Shown here piece after piece: positions 35,578 through 43,247 of a stretch of DNA of 46,337 nt (within the stretch, counting starts at the first letter, position 1; each line of letters starts with the position of its first letter). The position numbers were made by a program, and so were the translations under genes. The notes below the pieces were generated by a model, which saw only the letters and a program-made list of their open reading frames with translations, was not told the origin of the DNA and made no database searches. The DNA is from a virus, in IMG/VR virus record IMGVR_UViG_3300042923_000541, positions 1 through 46,337 of that record; one strand, given 5' to 3'.

Positions 35578-35814
35578 GTGAAATCACCAAACAAAACGCA
35601 AATTTCTCTTCGCCTCAACAAAAGCATGGATGCTGCATTAACAGCGGCAGCTAATAAGGTGGGGGTCTCAAAAAACGCATACATTATTATGTTGCTTGCC
35701 GACAGTCTTGGTAATGAATTTACGCAGAACGATTCCGGTACAACGCTAGACAAAAACCGGATAGAAAGGAGGCCAATACGGTGCCGCAGTACCCGCAACA
35801 AATCCAAGTCCTGA
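35578..35814 (+). CDS. Ribbon-helix-helix regulator
   Basis: A 78-residue protein from GTG 35578 with GGGAGGTG upstream. S-L-R-L-N-K-S-M-D-A-A-L-T-A-A-A-N-K-V-G-V-S-K-N-A-Y-I gives strand and two helices of an Arc-type fold. Basic C-terminal tail. Overlaps the next gene by 34 bases. Confidence 0.75.
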   Translation: MKSPNKTQISLRLNKSMDAALTAAANKVGVSKNAYIIMLLADSLGNEFTQNDSGTTLDKNRIERRPIRCRSTRNKSKS

Positions 35815-36005
35815 TAAACCACCCTAAAGAGTACCTAACCGCTACGCAGATTGCCAAGATTGTCGGCAAAGACGCAAATACCTTGCGCTATATGGCGCGG
35901 TATATGCCTGAGCGGTTGCCGTTTCCCTGCATAGCTAACCCGGCAGAGTCCACAGTTAGGTTTCCGAAGTTGCCATTTCTGGCCGCCTACGGATATCAAT
36001 CCTAA
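35781..36005 (+). CDS. Small winged-helix/excisionase-like protein
   Basis: A 74-residue protein from GTG 35781 behind AAAGGAGG. L-T-A-T-Q-I-A-K-I-V-G-K-D-A-N-T-L-R-Y-M-A-R is a MerR/excisionase-type helix-turn-helix followed by a wing with F-P and V-R-F-P-K. It could be an excisionase or early regulator. Confidence 0.65.
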   Translation: MPQYPQQIQVLINHPKEYLTATQIAKIVGKDANTLRYMARYMPERLPFPCIANPAESTVRFPKLPFLAAYGYQS

Positions 36006-36009
36006 AAAG

Positions 36010-36038
36010 ATAGCCTGCCCCGGTGGTAAGGAGCAGGC
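36010..36038 (+). other. Hairpin in the 36006-36147 gap
   Basis: GCCTGC (36013-36018) pairs with GCAGGC (36033-36038). There is no T-run, so a leader structure is more likely than a terminator. The rest of this 142-base gap shows nothing further. Confidence 0.4.
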
Positions 36039-36147
36039 CGAAACGGGGGTGGTTGGGAGAGGTTAGTTGACTAATGTAACAATAATCCAAAACAGCGCGA
36101 ATTGTAATTAATCAAAAAATCGCAGTTTGAAAGGGTGATTCGAAAAA

Positions 36148-36705
36148 GTGAGTTTCATGACTACCATGTGCGAAGAAATGAAAGTCAAAGGAATGTCGTC
36201 AATCGGCCTAGCCCGCATGATATCTGTAGCACCGAACACAATCAGCACATGGTTTAACCGCAGGTGCATCCCGGAATCCATGAAGGGAGCAATCACCGAA
36301 GCAATACGAAGCCCGAGATTGTCAGAGGTGCGCTGCAGTGGATGCCAGGGGAATGTATTCCCAACCCGCTACCTTGATTGCGTGGATGATCATCCAATGG
36401 TGGCAATTGATAAGTGTATCGAAGAAATGGACGAACTGGCGCCGATGGCAAGACAGGTACGAACAATCCTGATTAATCGGCGCAAAGGATTCAAGTTCAG
36501 CCCCGGAGAGGAAGCAATCATTCGCCAGTTTGAGGACGAAACAGCCGATATCATCACGGCGGCCAAAACAGTGCTGATCCGCTTACAGGAGTGCTATGAC
36601 AGGCCAGTACATATCACGATGGCTCGACACGTTGAAAAGCTCGAACAAAGCGGTTACTGCTCAACAGAAAAAGAAAAAACGGCTGCAAGGTCTGCAAGCC
36701 GCTAA
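36148..36705 (+). CDS. HTH-containing early protein
   Basis: A 185-residue protein from GTG 36148 with AAAGGGTGAT upstream. Residues 13-50 form a helix-turn-helix (M-S-S-I-G-L-A-R-M-I-S-V-A-P-N-T-I-S-T-W-F-N). A C-S-G-C pair with C at residue 74 follows, then long helices. DNA binding is likely; the target is unknown. Confidence 0.68.
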   Translation: MSFMTTMCEEMKVKGMSSIGLARMISVAPNTISTWFNRRCIPESMKGAITEAIRSPRLSEVRCSGCQGNVFPTRYLDCVDDHPMVAIDKCIEEMDELAPMARQVRTILINRRKGFKFSPGEEAIIRQFEDETADIITAAKTVLIRLQECYDRPVHITMARHVEKLEQSGYCSTEKEKTAARSASR

Positions 36706-36752
36706 AGAAAATCTACTTACACAAAGCTTATCACAAACACGGAGGGATGGCA

Positions 36753-36956
36753 ATGGAAAGATGCCTGTATACCACGTTCGACAGATATTTTGACCGGACT
36801 AGCGGCATGGAGTACGCCCGTAAGTGGTACTGCAAGGCTGACACGCCAATCATAAAGGATCTAAATAAAGCACTGCGAACGATGCATAGTTCATCATCCC
36901 GTGGGATGATACAGGCTTTGGTTGATGAGCTTAGAAGCCGCAAGCAAGCGGCATAG
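36753..36956 (+). CDS. Small hypothetical protein
   Basis: A 67-residue protein; ATG 36753 is well spaced behind GGAGGG, whereas ATG 36747 touches it. Aromatic and basic at the start, a helix at the end. Not recognised. Confidence 0.55.
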   Translation: MERCLYTTFDRYFDRTSGMEYARKWYCKADTPIIKDLNKALRTMHSSSSRGMIQALVDELRSRKQAA

Positions 36957-36969
36957 GGAGGGAAAATTA

Positions 36970-37656
36970 ATGTCAAACATCACGCCGGAAAAACTCCGCG
37001 AACTGATAGAATCTCATGGCCGCTGGCTGCGGGATGAGCCGAACGGCAGCCGCGCAGACCTCAGTGGCGCAGACCTCAGGGGCGCAGTCCTCAGTGGCGC
37101 AGACCTCAGGGGCGCAGTCCTCAGGGGCGCAGACCTCAGGGGCGCAGTCCTCAGTGGCGCAGACCTCAGGGGCGCAGTCCTCAGTGACGCAGTCCTCAGT
37201 GACGCAGTCCTCAGGGGCGCAGACCTCAGGGGCGCAGACCTCAGGGGCGCAGTCCTCAGTGGCGCAGACCTCAGGGGCGCAGTCCTCAGTGGCGCAGTCC
37301 TCAGTGGCGCAGACCTCAGTGACGCAGTCCTCAGTGACGCAGACCTCAGTGACGCAGACCTCAGTGACGCAGTCCTCAGTGACGCAGTCCTCAGGGGCGC
37401 AGTCCTCAGGGGCGCAGACCTCGACAAACGCTACATCCAGATATCTTGCATCGGCAGCCGCAAGGAAATGACTACATACTGCTTCAAGGACGATCATATT
37501 TCATGCGGTTGCTTCCCGGATGGCACGTATAAAGGCGGCACGCTGGACGAGTTTGAAACTGCAGTACGCGAGACACATGCCAACAACCCGCAGTATCTAG
37601 CTGAGTATTTGGGCTTTATTGGGTATATTCGGTCGCTAAAGGAGGCTGCGAAATGA
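36970..37656 (+). CDS. Pentapeptide-repeat protein
   Basis: A 228-residue protein from ATG 36970 with GGAGGG upstream. Residues about 29-153 are 24 uninterrupted A-[DV]-L-[SR]-[GD] repeats that would build a right-handed square helix, the DNA-mimic fold of Qnr and MfpA. A 75-residue C-terminal domain ([27 protein letters not shown]) follows. The DNA repeats are nearly identical 15-mers (37054-37413), indicating recent amplification. Whether it binds gyrase or another protein is unknown. Confidence 0.88.
   Translation: MSNITPEKLRELIESHGRWLRDEPNGSRADLSGADLRGAVLSGADLRGAVLRGADLRGAVLSGADLRGAVLSDAVLSDAVLRGADLRGADLRGAVLSGADLRGAVLSGAVLSGADLSDAVLSDADLSDADLSDAVLSDAVLRGAVLRGADLDKRYIQISCIGSRKEMTTYCFKDDHISCGCFPDGTYKGGTLDEFETAVRETHANNPQYLAEYLGFIGYIRSLKEAAK
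37054..37413 (+). repeat. 24 tandem 15-bp repeats
   Basis: Units of the form GCAG[AT]CCTCAG[GT]G[GA]C, 24 copies without interruption, coding for the pentapeptide repeats. Only three positions vary, so slippage could change copy number in steps of five residues without breaking the frame. Confidence 0.92.
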
Positions 37657-37796
37657 GTTGTTACGAGCGGTTAGTAGCTCGCCGACAAGAACGGGACAAG
37701 GTAATTGAGTTTTGCCTGTTTTGCGCGATTATCTTCGGGGCGGCTGTGTACTTCGGGGCTCATGTTCTGGCGTCCGTGTGGGCGGGGAGATTCTAA
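37653..37796 (+). CDS. Small membrane protein
   Basis: A 47-residue protein from ATG 37653, overlapping the previous stop, with AAAGGAGG upstream. A basic start (R-L-V-A-R-R-Q-E-R) is followed by one membrane helix at about 19-40. Function unknown. Confidence 0.6.
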   Translation: MSCYERLVARRQERDKVIEFCLFCAIIFGAAVYFGAHVLASVWAGRF

Positions 37797-37817
37797 AAAA
37801 TATTTGGAGGTAATGCA

Positions 37818-39827
37818 ATGCAAAAAATAGCACTGGTAAATTTGATCCTGCGTAACTTCAAAGGCATGAAACAGTTTGAACTAAATGCAAACGGCGGTAA
37901 TGCTGCCGTCTATGGCGATAATGCCACTGGTAAAACCAGCATCGCAGATGCGTTCTTATGGATATTCACCGGCAAAGACAGCCAAGGCAAGCAAGCCGAA
38001 AATAGCATCAAAACCCTAACTGCAAGCGGCGAGGAAGTCCATCACCTGGATCATGAGGCCGAAGCCATACTCGCTATGGGCGGGCGTACAGTCTCACTAA
38101 AAAAAGTGTACCACGAGATATGGACCAAGAAACGTGGCGCCGCAACCGATTCGTTCACTGGACACGAAACCGAGCATTTTATCGACGGTGTGCCTAAGTC
38201 CAAAAAGGAATACGACGCTTTTGTCTCAGGTATAGCGGGGGAAGAAACATTTAGGCTCTTAACCAATCCGGCCTATTTCAACACACAGCTCCACTGGCAA
38301 GACCGCCGGCGCATTCTAATGGAAGTTTGCGGCGATGTGTCAGACGAAGAAGTCATTGCCTCCGACAACTCACTGGCAAGGCTGAGGCAGATACTTAATG
38401 GCCGCGCGATCAAAGACCATCAAAAGGTTATTGCCAGTCAAAAAGCTGAGATCAACAAGCAACTCAAGGAGATTCCCGCCCGCATTGATGAGGCGACAAG
38501 GGCGCTGCCGGATGTTTCATCCGTTTCTCCTGCCGAGGTTATTGATGTCGAAATATCCTCGCTGAAAAAGCAACTCGCAGACAAACAGCAAGAACTGGTC
38601 AGAGTGGAAAACGGCGGCGAGGTCGCCGAGAAACAAAAGGCAGCGCGTGAGATTGAAGGCCGGTTGATCGACCTGAGGAATAAGCATCGAGCAGCAAATG
38701 AAGACAAGACTTTTGCTAAGAGAAATGAGCTTCAAAAGCTTCAATTGCAAGCATCTGGAATGGTTAACGACATAAAAACAAAAGAGCTACGATTAGCCAG
38801 CATTCGCAACGATATCGACAGTTCCAATCAAAAACGTACGGCCCTGCTCGACCGCTGGCACTCCGTTAATAACGAGCAATTCACCTACTCGGAAGAAACC
38901 AACTGCCCAACGTGTGGGCAAGACCTGCCGGAAAGCAAGGTTGCAGAGGCAATTCAAAAAGCACAAGAGACGTTTAACGCCGGAAAGTCGATCCGGTTAG
39001 AATCAATCAACACTGAGGGCAAGTATATCAAGGTTCAGCTTTCGTTACTCGAAACGGAGCAATCCGGGATACAGTCCGAATTGGAAATAATCACTGCATC
39101 CCAGAATCAGTTGGGGCAGACTATTGCGGCCATTCAAGCCGAAATATCTGCTGAGCGTCCCGCTGAGACAGTTGAAGCGACAGCCGAGTATCAAAGTTCC
39201 ATCCGCGATCTAGGCGCAATCCAGGAGCAAGTAGCGGCAATAAACAACCAGAAACAGGGCGTGCTGCGGCAGGTGCAAATTGAGATTAATTTAATCGGAC
39301 AGGATATCGCGGCGCGCGAAAAGAGTCTAACTCTTCTCGACCAGTACAAGAAAGGCCGGAAGAGGATTGAGGAATTAGCAGCACAGGAAAAGACTCTTGC
39401 GGCTGAATATGAACGGTTGGATGGCGATCTCTTCCTGACCGAACAGTTTATCCGGGCGAAAGTCAATCTGCTCGAGAGCCGCATCAACAGCAAATTCAAA
39501 ATGGCAAGGTTTAAGATGTTTGAGCAGCAGGTGAACGAAGGAATCAAAGAATGCTGCGAGACAACATGCGGCGGAGTTCCTTATTCCGGTGGCCTAAATA
39601 ATGCGGCTAGAATCAACGTAGGTCTGGATATCATCAACACGCTCAGTCAGCATTACAACTTCTCGGCGCCAATCTTCGTCGATAATGCGGAGTCGGTAAC
39701 GGAGTTGATTCCGGTCAATGCCCAGGTTATTAGTTTAGTGGTTAGTAAGCCGGATAAGGTTCTGCGGGTTGAACCAGGGCAAGGCCAGGCTGCAAAAGAT
39801 TTAGGGTTATTTAAGGAGGCGGTATAA
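37818..39827 (+). CDS. SbcC/Rad50-like ATPase
   Basis: A 669-residue ABC-type SMC-like ATPase from ATG 37818 with TTGGAGGT upstream. Walker A is G-D-N-A-T-G-K-T-S (33-41), a long coiled coil spans about 190-560, with a zinc hook C-P-T-C near residue 365, and the end shows the S-G-G-L-N-N-A-A-R signature and Walker B (I-F-V-D-N-A). Rad50-type proteins work with an Mre11/SbcD nuclease, which is absent here. Context (RecT-like and MBL genes) suggests end resection in phage recombination. Confidence 0.85.
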   Translation: MQKIALVNLILRNFKGMKQFELNANGGNAAVYGDNATGKTSIADAFLWIFTGKDSQGKQAENSIKTLTASGEEVHHLDHEAEAILAMGGRTVSLKKVYHEIWTKKRGAATDSFTGHETEHFIDGVPKSKKEYDAFVSGIAGEETFRLLTNPAYFNTQLHWQDRRRILMEVCGDVSDEEVIASDNSLARLRQILNGRAIKDHQKVIASQKAEINKQLKEIPARIDEATRALPDVSSVSPAEVIDVEISSLKKQLADKQQELVRVENGGEVAEKQKAAREIEGRLIDLRNKHRAANEDKTFAKRNELQKLQLQASGMVNDIKTKELRLASIRNDIDSSNQKRTALLDRWHSVNNEQFTYSEETNCPTCGQDLPESKVAEAIQKAQETFNAGKSIRLESINTEGKYIKVQLSLLETEQSGIQSELEIITASQNQLGQTIAAIQAEISAERPAETVEATAEYQSSIRDLGAIQEQVAAINNQKQGVLRQVQIEINLIGQDIAAREKSLTLLDQYKKGRKRIEELAAQEKTLAAEYERLDGDLFLTEQFIRAKVNLLESRINSKFKMARFKMFEQQVNEGIKECCETTCGGVPYSGGLNNAARINVGLDIINTLSQHYNFSAPIFVDNAESVTELIPVNAQVISLVVSKPDKVLRVEPGQGQAAKDLGLFKEAV

Positions 39828-39828
39828 T

Positions 39829-40560
39829 ATGAGCACCCAGGAAGCAAAAGCAGAATTTTTACCACAAAACATTACTCCCGGCTTTGGTAGCCTTCAGAGT
39901 TTTGAATTATCGCAGAGAGCGGCGACGCTTCTTTCCAAATCGACGTTAGTGCCGAAAGAGTACCAAAACAATCTACCAAACTGCGTAATCGCTCTGAACA
40001 TGGCCGGAAGAATGAACGCTGATCCGCTCATGGTTATGCAAAATCTGTATATCGTTAACGGCAAACCCGGTTGGTCATCACAGTTTTTGATTAGCACTTT
40101 CAATACCAGTGGCCGTTTTTCAGCACTTCGCTATGAATGGGTTGGAAGCCCCGGAACTGACGAAAGAGGCTGCAAAGCATACGCCTATGAAAAAGGAAGC
40201 GGTGAGAAACTGGAAGGTTCCTGCGTAACGATTGTGATGGCAAAAAAAGAAGGCTGGTACGGAAAATCTGGAAGCAAATGGCCTAACATGCCTGATCAAA
40301 TGCTTATGTACCGGGCTGCAGCGTTCTTCATCAGGACATATGCGCCAGAGCTAGCAATGGGGATGCGGACGGAAGAAGAGATCATCGATATGGAACAGAC
40401 TGAAAGCGGTTCATATGAGATAAAAGTAGCATCTGATATTAAAAATAACGCTAACAGTGAACCAATCGACATTGATGCTAAAGTTGTTCAAGACGAACTA
40501 AAGCAAGAACGATCGGTACCGAAGCCAGAGCCTGCGCCTAAATCAGGCCCCGACTTCTAG
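39829..40560 (+). CDS. RecT/Red-beta-like single-strand annealing protein
   Basis: A 243-residue protein from ATG 39829, two bases after the ATPase, with AAGGAGG upstream. The core N-C-V-I-A-L-N-M-A-G-R-M-N-A-D-P-L-M-V-M-Q-N-L-Y-I-V-N-G-K-P-G-W-S-S-Q-F and Y-R-A-A-A-F-F-I-R-T-Y match phage RecT-type annealers. The tail is Lys/Glu/Pro-rich, as in annealers that bind host SSB. It anneals single strands for recombination-dependent replication. Confidence 0.82.
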   Translation: MSTQEAKAEFLPQNITPGFGSLQSFELSQRAATLLSKSTLVPKEYQNNLPNCVIALNMAGRMNADPLMVMQNLYIVNGKPGWSSQFLISTFNTSGRFSALRYEWVGSPGTDERGCKAYAYEKGSGEKLEGSCVTIVMAKKEGWYGKSGSKWPNMPDQMLMYRAAAFFIRTYAPELAMGMRTEEEIIDMEQTESGSYEIKVASDIKNNANSEPIDIDAKVVQDELKQERSVPKPEPAPKSGPDF

Positions 40561-40562
40561 CC

Positions 40563-41264
40563 GTGGATATCCAAACATTCGCATCCAGCAGTTCGGGGAA
40601 TTGCTACGCAGTAAGTGACGGACAAACCCAGTTGATGCTGGAATGCGGCATACCATACAAGCAAATTCAACGGCATCTAGACTTCAAACTGTCCGATATT
40701 TCCGGAGTGGTGATTAGCCATGAGCACAAAGACCATGGTAAGGCTGCTAAAGACATTCTAAGGGCAGGGGTAGAGGTTTATACCTCCGAGGGCACTGCCT
40801 CTGCTCTGGGGCTGTCCGGACACAGATTACACCGCATTAAAGCACGTCACCAGTTCAAAGTCGGCACATGGACTATCTTGCCGTTTGATACCCAGCATGA
40901 CGCCAAAGATCCGCTAGGATTTCTGTTAGCCAGCGGCAGCGAGAAACTACTGTTTGCTACAGACACCTACTACATACGGTACCGATTCAACGGATTAACG
41001 CATTTAATGATCGAGTGCAACCACTCAGCCGATATTCTGCAGGCAAACGTAGCGTCCGGCGCCGTTCCACAGGCTTTGAAAAACAGGTTGATTCAGTCAC
41101 ATTTCAGTTTGGATAACGTCAAGGAATTTTTGAGATCAAATGACTTGAGCCGGGTTCGCGAGATTCATTTGCTACATCTGAGCGATGGAAATAGTGATGC
41201 GGTTAGGTTCAAGCGAGAGATTCAGGCACTTACAGGCAAGATGGTATTTATAGCAGGGGAATGA
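40563..41264 (+). CDS. MBL-fold metallohydrolase
   Basis: A 233-residue protein from GTG 40563. The metallo-beta-lactamase motif H-E-H-K-D-H is at residues 53-58, with L-F-A-T-D-T-Y-Y near 130 and H near 175 and 210 completing a two-metal site. Phages of Firmicutes often keep such a gene beside recT; a nuclease role (YycJ/WalJ type exonuclease) is likely but unproved. Confidence 0.83.
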   Translation: MDIQTFASSSSGNCYAVSDGQTQLMLECGIPYKQIQRHLDFKLSDISGVVISHEHKDHGKAAKDILRAGVEVYTSEGTASALGLSGHRLHRIKARHQFKVGTWTILPFDTQHDAKDPLGFLLASGSEKLLFATDTYYIRYRFNGLTHLMIECNHSADILQANVASGAVPQALKNRLIQSHFSLDNVKEFLRSNDLSRVREIHLLHLSDGNSDAVRFKREIQALTGKMVFIAGE

Positions 41265-41268
41265 TGAA

Positions 41269-41448
41269 ATGGAAAATCAAGACTCGAAAGCGAAAACCTC
41301 ACCTACAAAAATATCAGTTGAAGGCAATGGATATATTTTTGAATCGTATTTGTCTCCGTGGTTGGCAGAAAAAATAATAACTATGGTTTTAGAAGAGCAA
41401 CGGGAATATCGAATGCGTCGGAATGGATTCCAACCCAATAGAGGGTAA
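41269..41448 (+). CDS. Small hypothetical protein
   Basis: A 59-residue protein from ATG 41269 with AGGGGAATG upstream. It shows a short beta start and a basic helical end (E-E-Q-R-E-Y-R-M-R-R). Not recognised. Confidence 0.58.
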   Translation: MENQDSKAKTSPTKISVEGNGYIFESYLSPWLAEKIITMVLEEQREYRMRRNGFQPNRG

Positions 41449-41454
41449 ACCGCT

Positions 41455-41766
41455 ATGTTTTGCAAACGCTGCGGCCGAGCCCTAAAGTCATCTGACAGCA
41501 TCGAACGCGAACTAGGCGCGGTCTGCGAAAAGAAACTCCAGGCCGCCAAAGCCGCCTACAAACCCGTAGAATTGTTTGACCTGACCGAATACCCTGCCCA
41601 AGCCGTAAAAACCCCCTGTGAACCAATACAGGAGGAAAGAAAGGCAGGAAAGGTAGTCTATGCCGTCCAGGTGCCGATGAATTTTAGCCCGGTTATTGCG
41701 TCAAGTATGAGCATGTTGGAGCAGTACCGGGCGGCGATGAAAATATTAAATAAAAGGGACGTGTGA
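41455..41766 (+). CDS. Zinc-ribbon protein (DUF6011-like)
   Basis: A 103-residue protein from ATG 41455. It starts with C-K-R-C-G-R-A-L-K-S-S-D-S-I-E-R-E-L-G-A-V-C, the pattern of DUF6011 zinc ribbons in phage replication regions. The remainder is disordered to helical. Ribosome site GAGGGT. Confidence 0.72.
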   Translation: MFCKRCGRALKSSDSIERELGAVCEKKLQAAKAAYKPVELFDLTEYPAQAVKTPCEPIQEERKAGKVVYAVQVPMNFSPVIASSMSMLEQYRAAMKILNKRDV

Positions 41767-41771
41767 TCTAT

Positions 41772-42533
41772 ATGAGTCATTTTACAGTAGCTGTATTCAC
41801 AGACGGGAAGAAAGATATTGAAGAACTACTTGCGCCATTTCATGAGTTTGAATGCACCGGCGAGGATGATCAGTATGTTCAGGATATTGACATCACACAG
41901 GAAATAATCGAGCACATTCAAGGCGATAACTCTCTATCCGATGCTCTTGAATACTTTGGGCTAGAAAACTGCGTGGTTGATTCGGAAGAAGAAGTCAATA
42001 AATCTGATGCCCATAAATACGGCTATGCCATCATACGGAACGGGCAACTTATTAAGGCTGTTAATCGTACTAACCCTAATAAAAAATGGGACTGGTGGGA
42101 CGTTGGCGGCAGATGGCGCGGAATGGTCCTTACTAAAGGCGGAATCAAATGTGATGTCGCAAAGGTTGTTGAGATTGATTTTGAGGCTATGAATAATATC
42201 GGGCTTGCCGGCAGGAAATCTGCGTGGGATCAATATCACGAGGAAATTAAAGGTAAGGAAGATAACCAATTTTTGCGTAAACATATTTACGGCATTCCGC
42301 AGGAAGTAACGAGTCTGGAACAGTTTTTAGCGTTGCAAATAGAGCCATTGTCTACATACGCAGTAATCACTCCTGATGGTCAATGGCACGCACCGGGCAC
42401 AATGGGCTGGTTCGGTTTTTCCAGCGAGAGCGACGAACAGAGAACGGGTTTTAAGTCTACGTTTTATGATCAATTTATCAAGTCAGCGCTTGAAAATGAC
42501 TGGTCTGTGACTATAGTCGATTGTCATATTTAG
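41772..42533 (+). CDS. Conserved phage protein, unknown function
   Basis: A 253-residue protein from ATG 41772 (GTG 41763 possible). It starts M-S-H-F-T-V-A-V-F, has H-E-F-E-C-T-G-E-D-D-Q-Y-V-Q-D-I, then N-P-N-K-K-W-D-W-W-D-V-G-G-R-W-R-G and the ending V-D-C-H-I. This is a widespread family in Gram-positive and enteric phages with no assigned function; the W-D-W-x-x-x-G-G-R-W motif suggests a binding pocket. Confidence 0.78.
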   Translation: MSHFTVAVFTDGKKDIEELLAPFHEFECTGEDDQYVQDIDITQEIIEHIQGDNSLSDALEYFGLENCVVDSEEEVNKSDAHKYGYAIIRNGQLIKAVNRTNPNKKWDWWDVGGRWRGMVLTKGGIKCDVAKVVEIDFEAMNNIGLAGRKSAWDQYHEEIKGKEDNQFLRKHIYGIPQEVTSLEQFLALQIEPLSTYAVITPDGQWHAPGTMGWFGFSSESDEQRTGFKSTFYDQFIKSALENDWSVTIVDCHI

Positions 42534-42598
42534 CGCAGACTCCCCCTAATGCCTAGATTGTCCGGGAACTATACGAATTATACGGGAGGGGTTAAATC

Positions 42599-42997
42599 GT
42601 GAAAAGTAAAGATCGAGTGCCACGTGGATATAAAGAAGGAACCGACGATTGGAATGCTGAGTACAACATGCTTCTTAATGATGGCGTGACTTGCAAGGAT
42701 TGCGCTCATTGTACCCGTTGTTGCGGTATCTTTGGGCAAAACGAAACGGATACTCGCTGCCAATTCTATCCGAACCGGTTTGCGTGGGGAAAAATCCCTA
42801 ATTCAGTTGTATTAAAAGCTCATCAAATCTTTATTGACTCAGCCGTCAGGCCGATAGAAACCCCAACACTCTGCATTCTCGGCAGCCGGTGCGATTGCCG
42901 GTATAACCACGATGGATGCGCGACTGAACCGGCGCCGGAGCATCTGCCCTGCATGGGGACTGTATGCGGTAGGTATGAGCAGCGGAGGGCAATGTAA
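42599..42997 (+). CDS. Cysteine-rich hypothetical protein
   Basis: A 132-residue protein from GTG 42599 with GGGAGGGG upstream. It has at least 13 cysteines in three clusters (C-K-D-C-A-H-C-T-R-C-C; C-I-L-G-S-R-C-D-C; C-M-G-T-V-C), likely zinc or iron-sulfur binding. Family not recognised. Confidence 0.65.
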   Translation: MKSKDRVPRGYKEGTDDWNAEYNMLLNDGVTCKDCAHCTRCCGIFGQNETDTRCQFYPNRFAWGKIPNSVVLKAHQIFIDSAVRPIETPTLCILGSRCDCRYNHDGCATEPAPEHLPCMGTVCGRYEQRRAM

Positions 42998-42998
42998 G

Positions 42999-43187
42999 AT
43001 GAAGAGGCAAGACCCCCCCCCCCTAAAATGTGAAACATGTTCGCACTTTCGTGAGGGAATTTATTATGAGCCTGTTTGTTATGAGTTATCTTTCATAGAC
43101 AATAAGAAATGGGCAACCAAGGTAACGTACACTCGGAAAGCATGTAGTAAATACCGGGCAAGGATTAATGCGGTGCAACATGGTTAG
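42999..43187 (+). CDS. Small zinc-binding protein with a C11 tract
   Basis: A 62-residue protein from ATG 42999 with GCGGAGGG upstream. After the start come eleven C in a row (43012-43022), coding P-P-P-L, then C-E-T-C-S-H-F and C-Y-E-L and C-S-K-Y, a zinc-binding arrangement. Any one-base change in the C run breaks the gene, so it is a candidate for phase variation or a sequencing error spot. Confidence 0.6.
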   Translation: MKRQDPPPLKCETCSHFREGIYYEPVCYELSFIDNKKWATKVTYTRKACSKYRARINAVQHG

Positions 43188-43247
43188 TTAGACAACGGGA
43201 AACGGGCGGTCAGGCGGCCGCCCCGGGCCGGGAGTGGGTGAATATGA

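Noticed and set aside
37054-37413. Regular repeats suggestive of a CRISPR array
   Set aside because: Units are contiguous 15-mers without spacers and code for pentapeptides. I saw no CRISPR array in the window.
36973-37497. Long open frames on both strands over the pentapeptide repeats (up to 174 codons)
   Set aside because: A 15-base repeat unit free of stops stays open in every frame; none has a ribosome site or start of its own, and the products are low-complexity.
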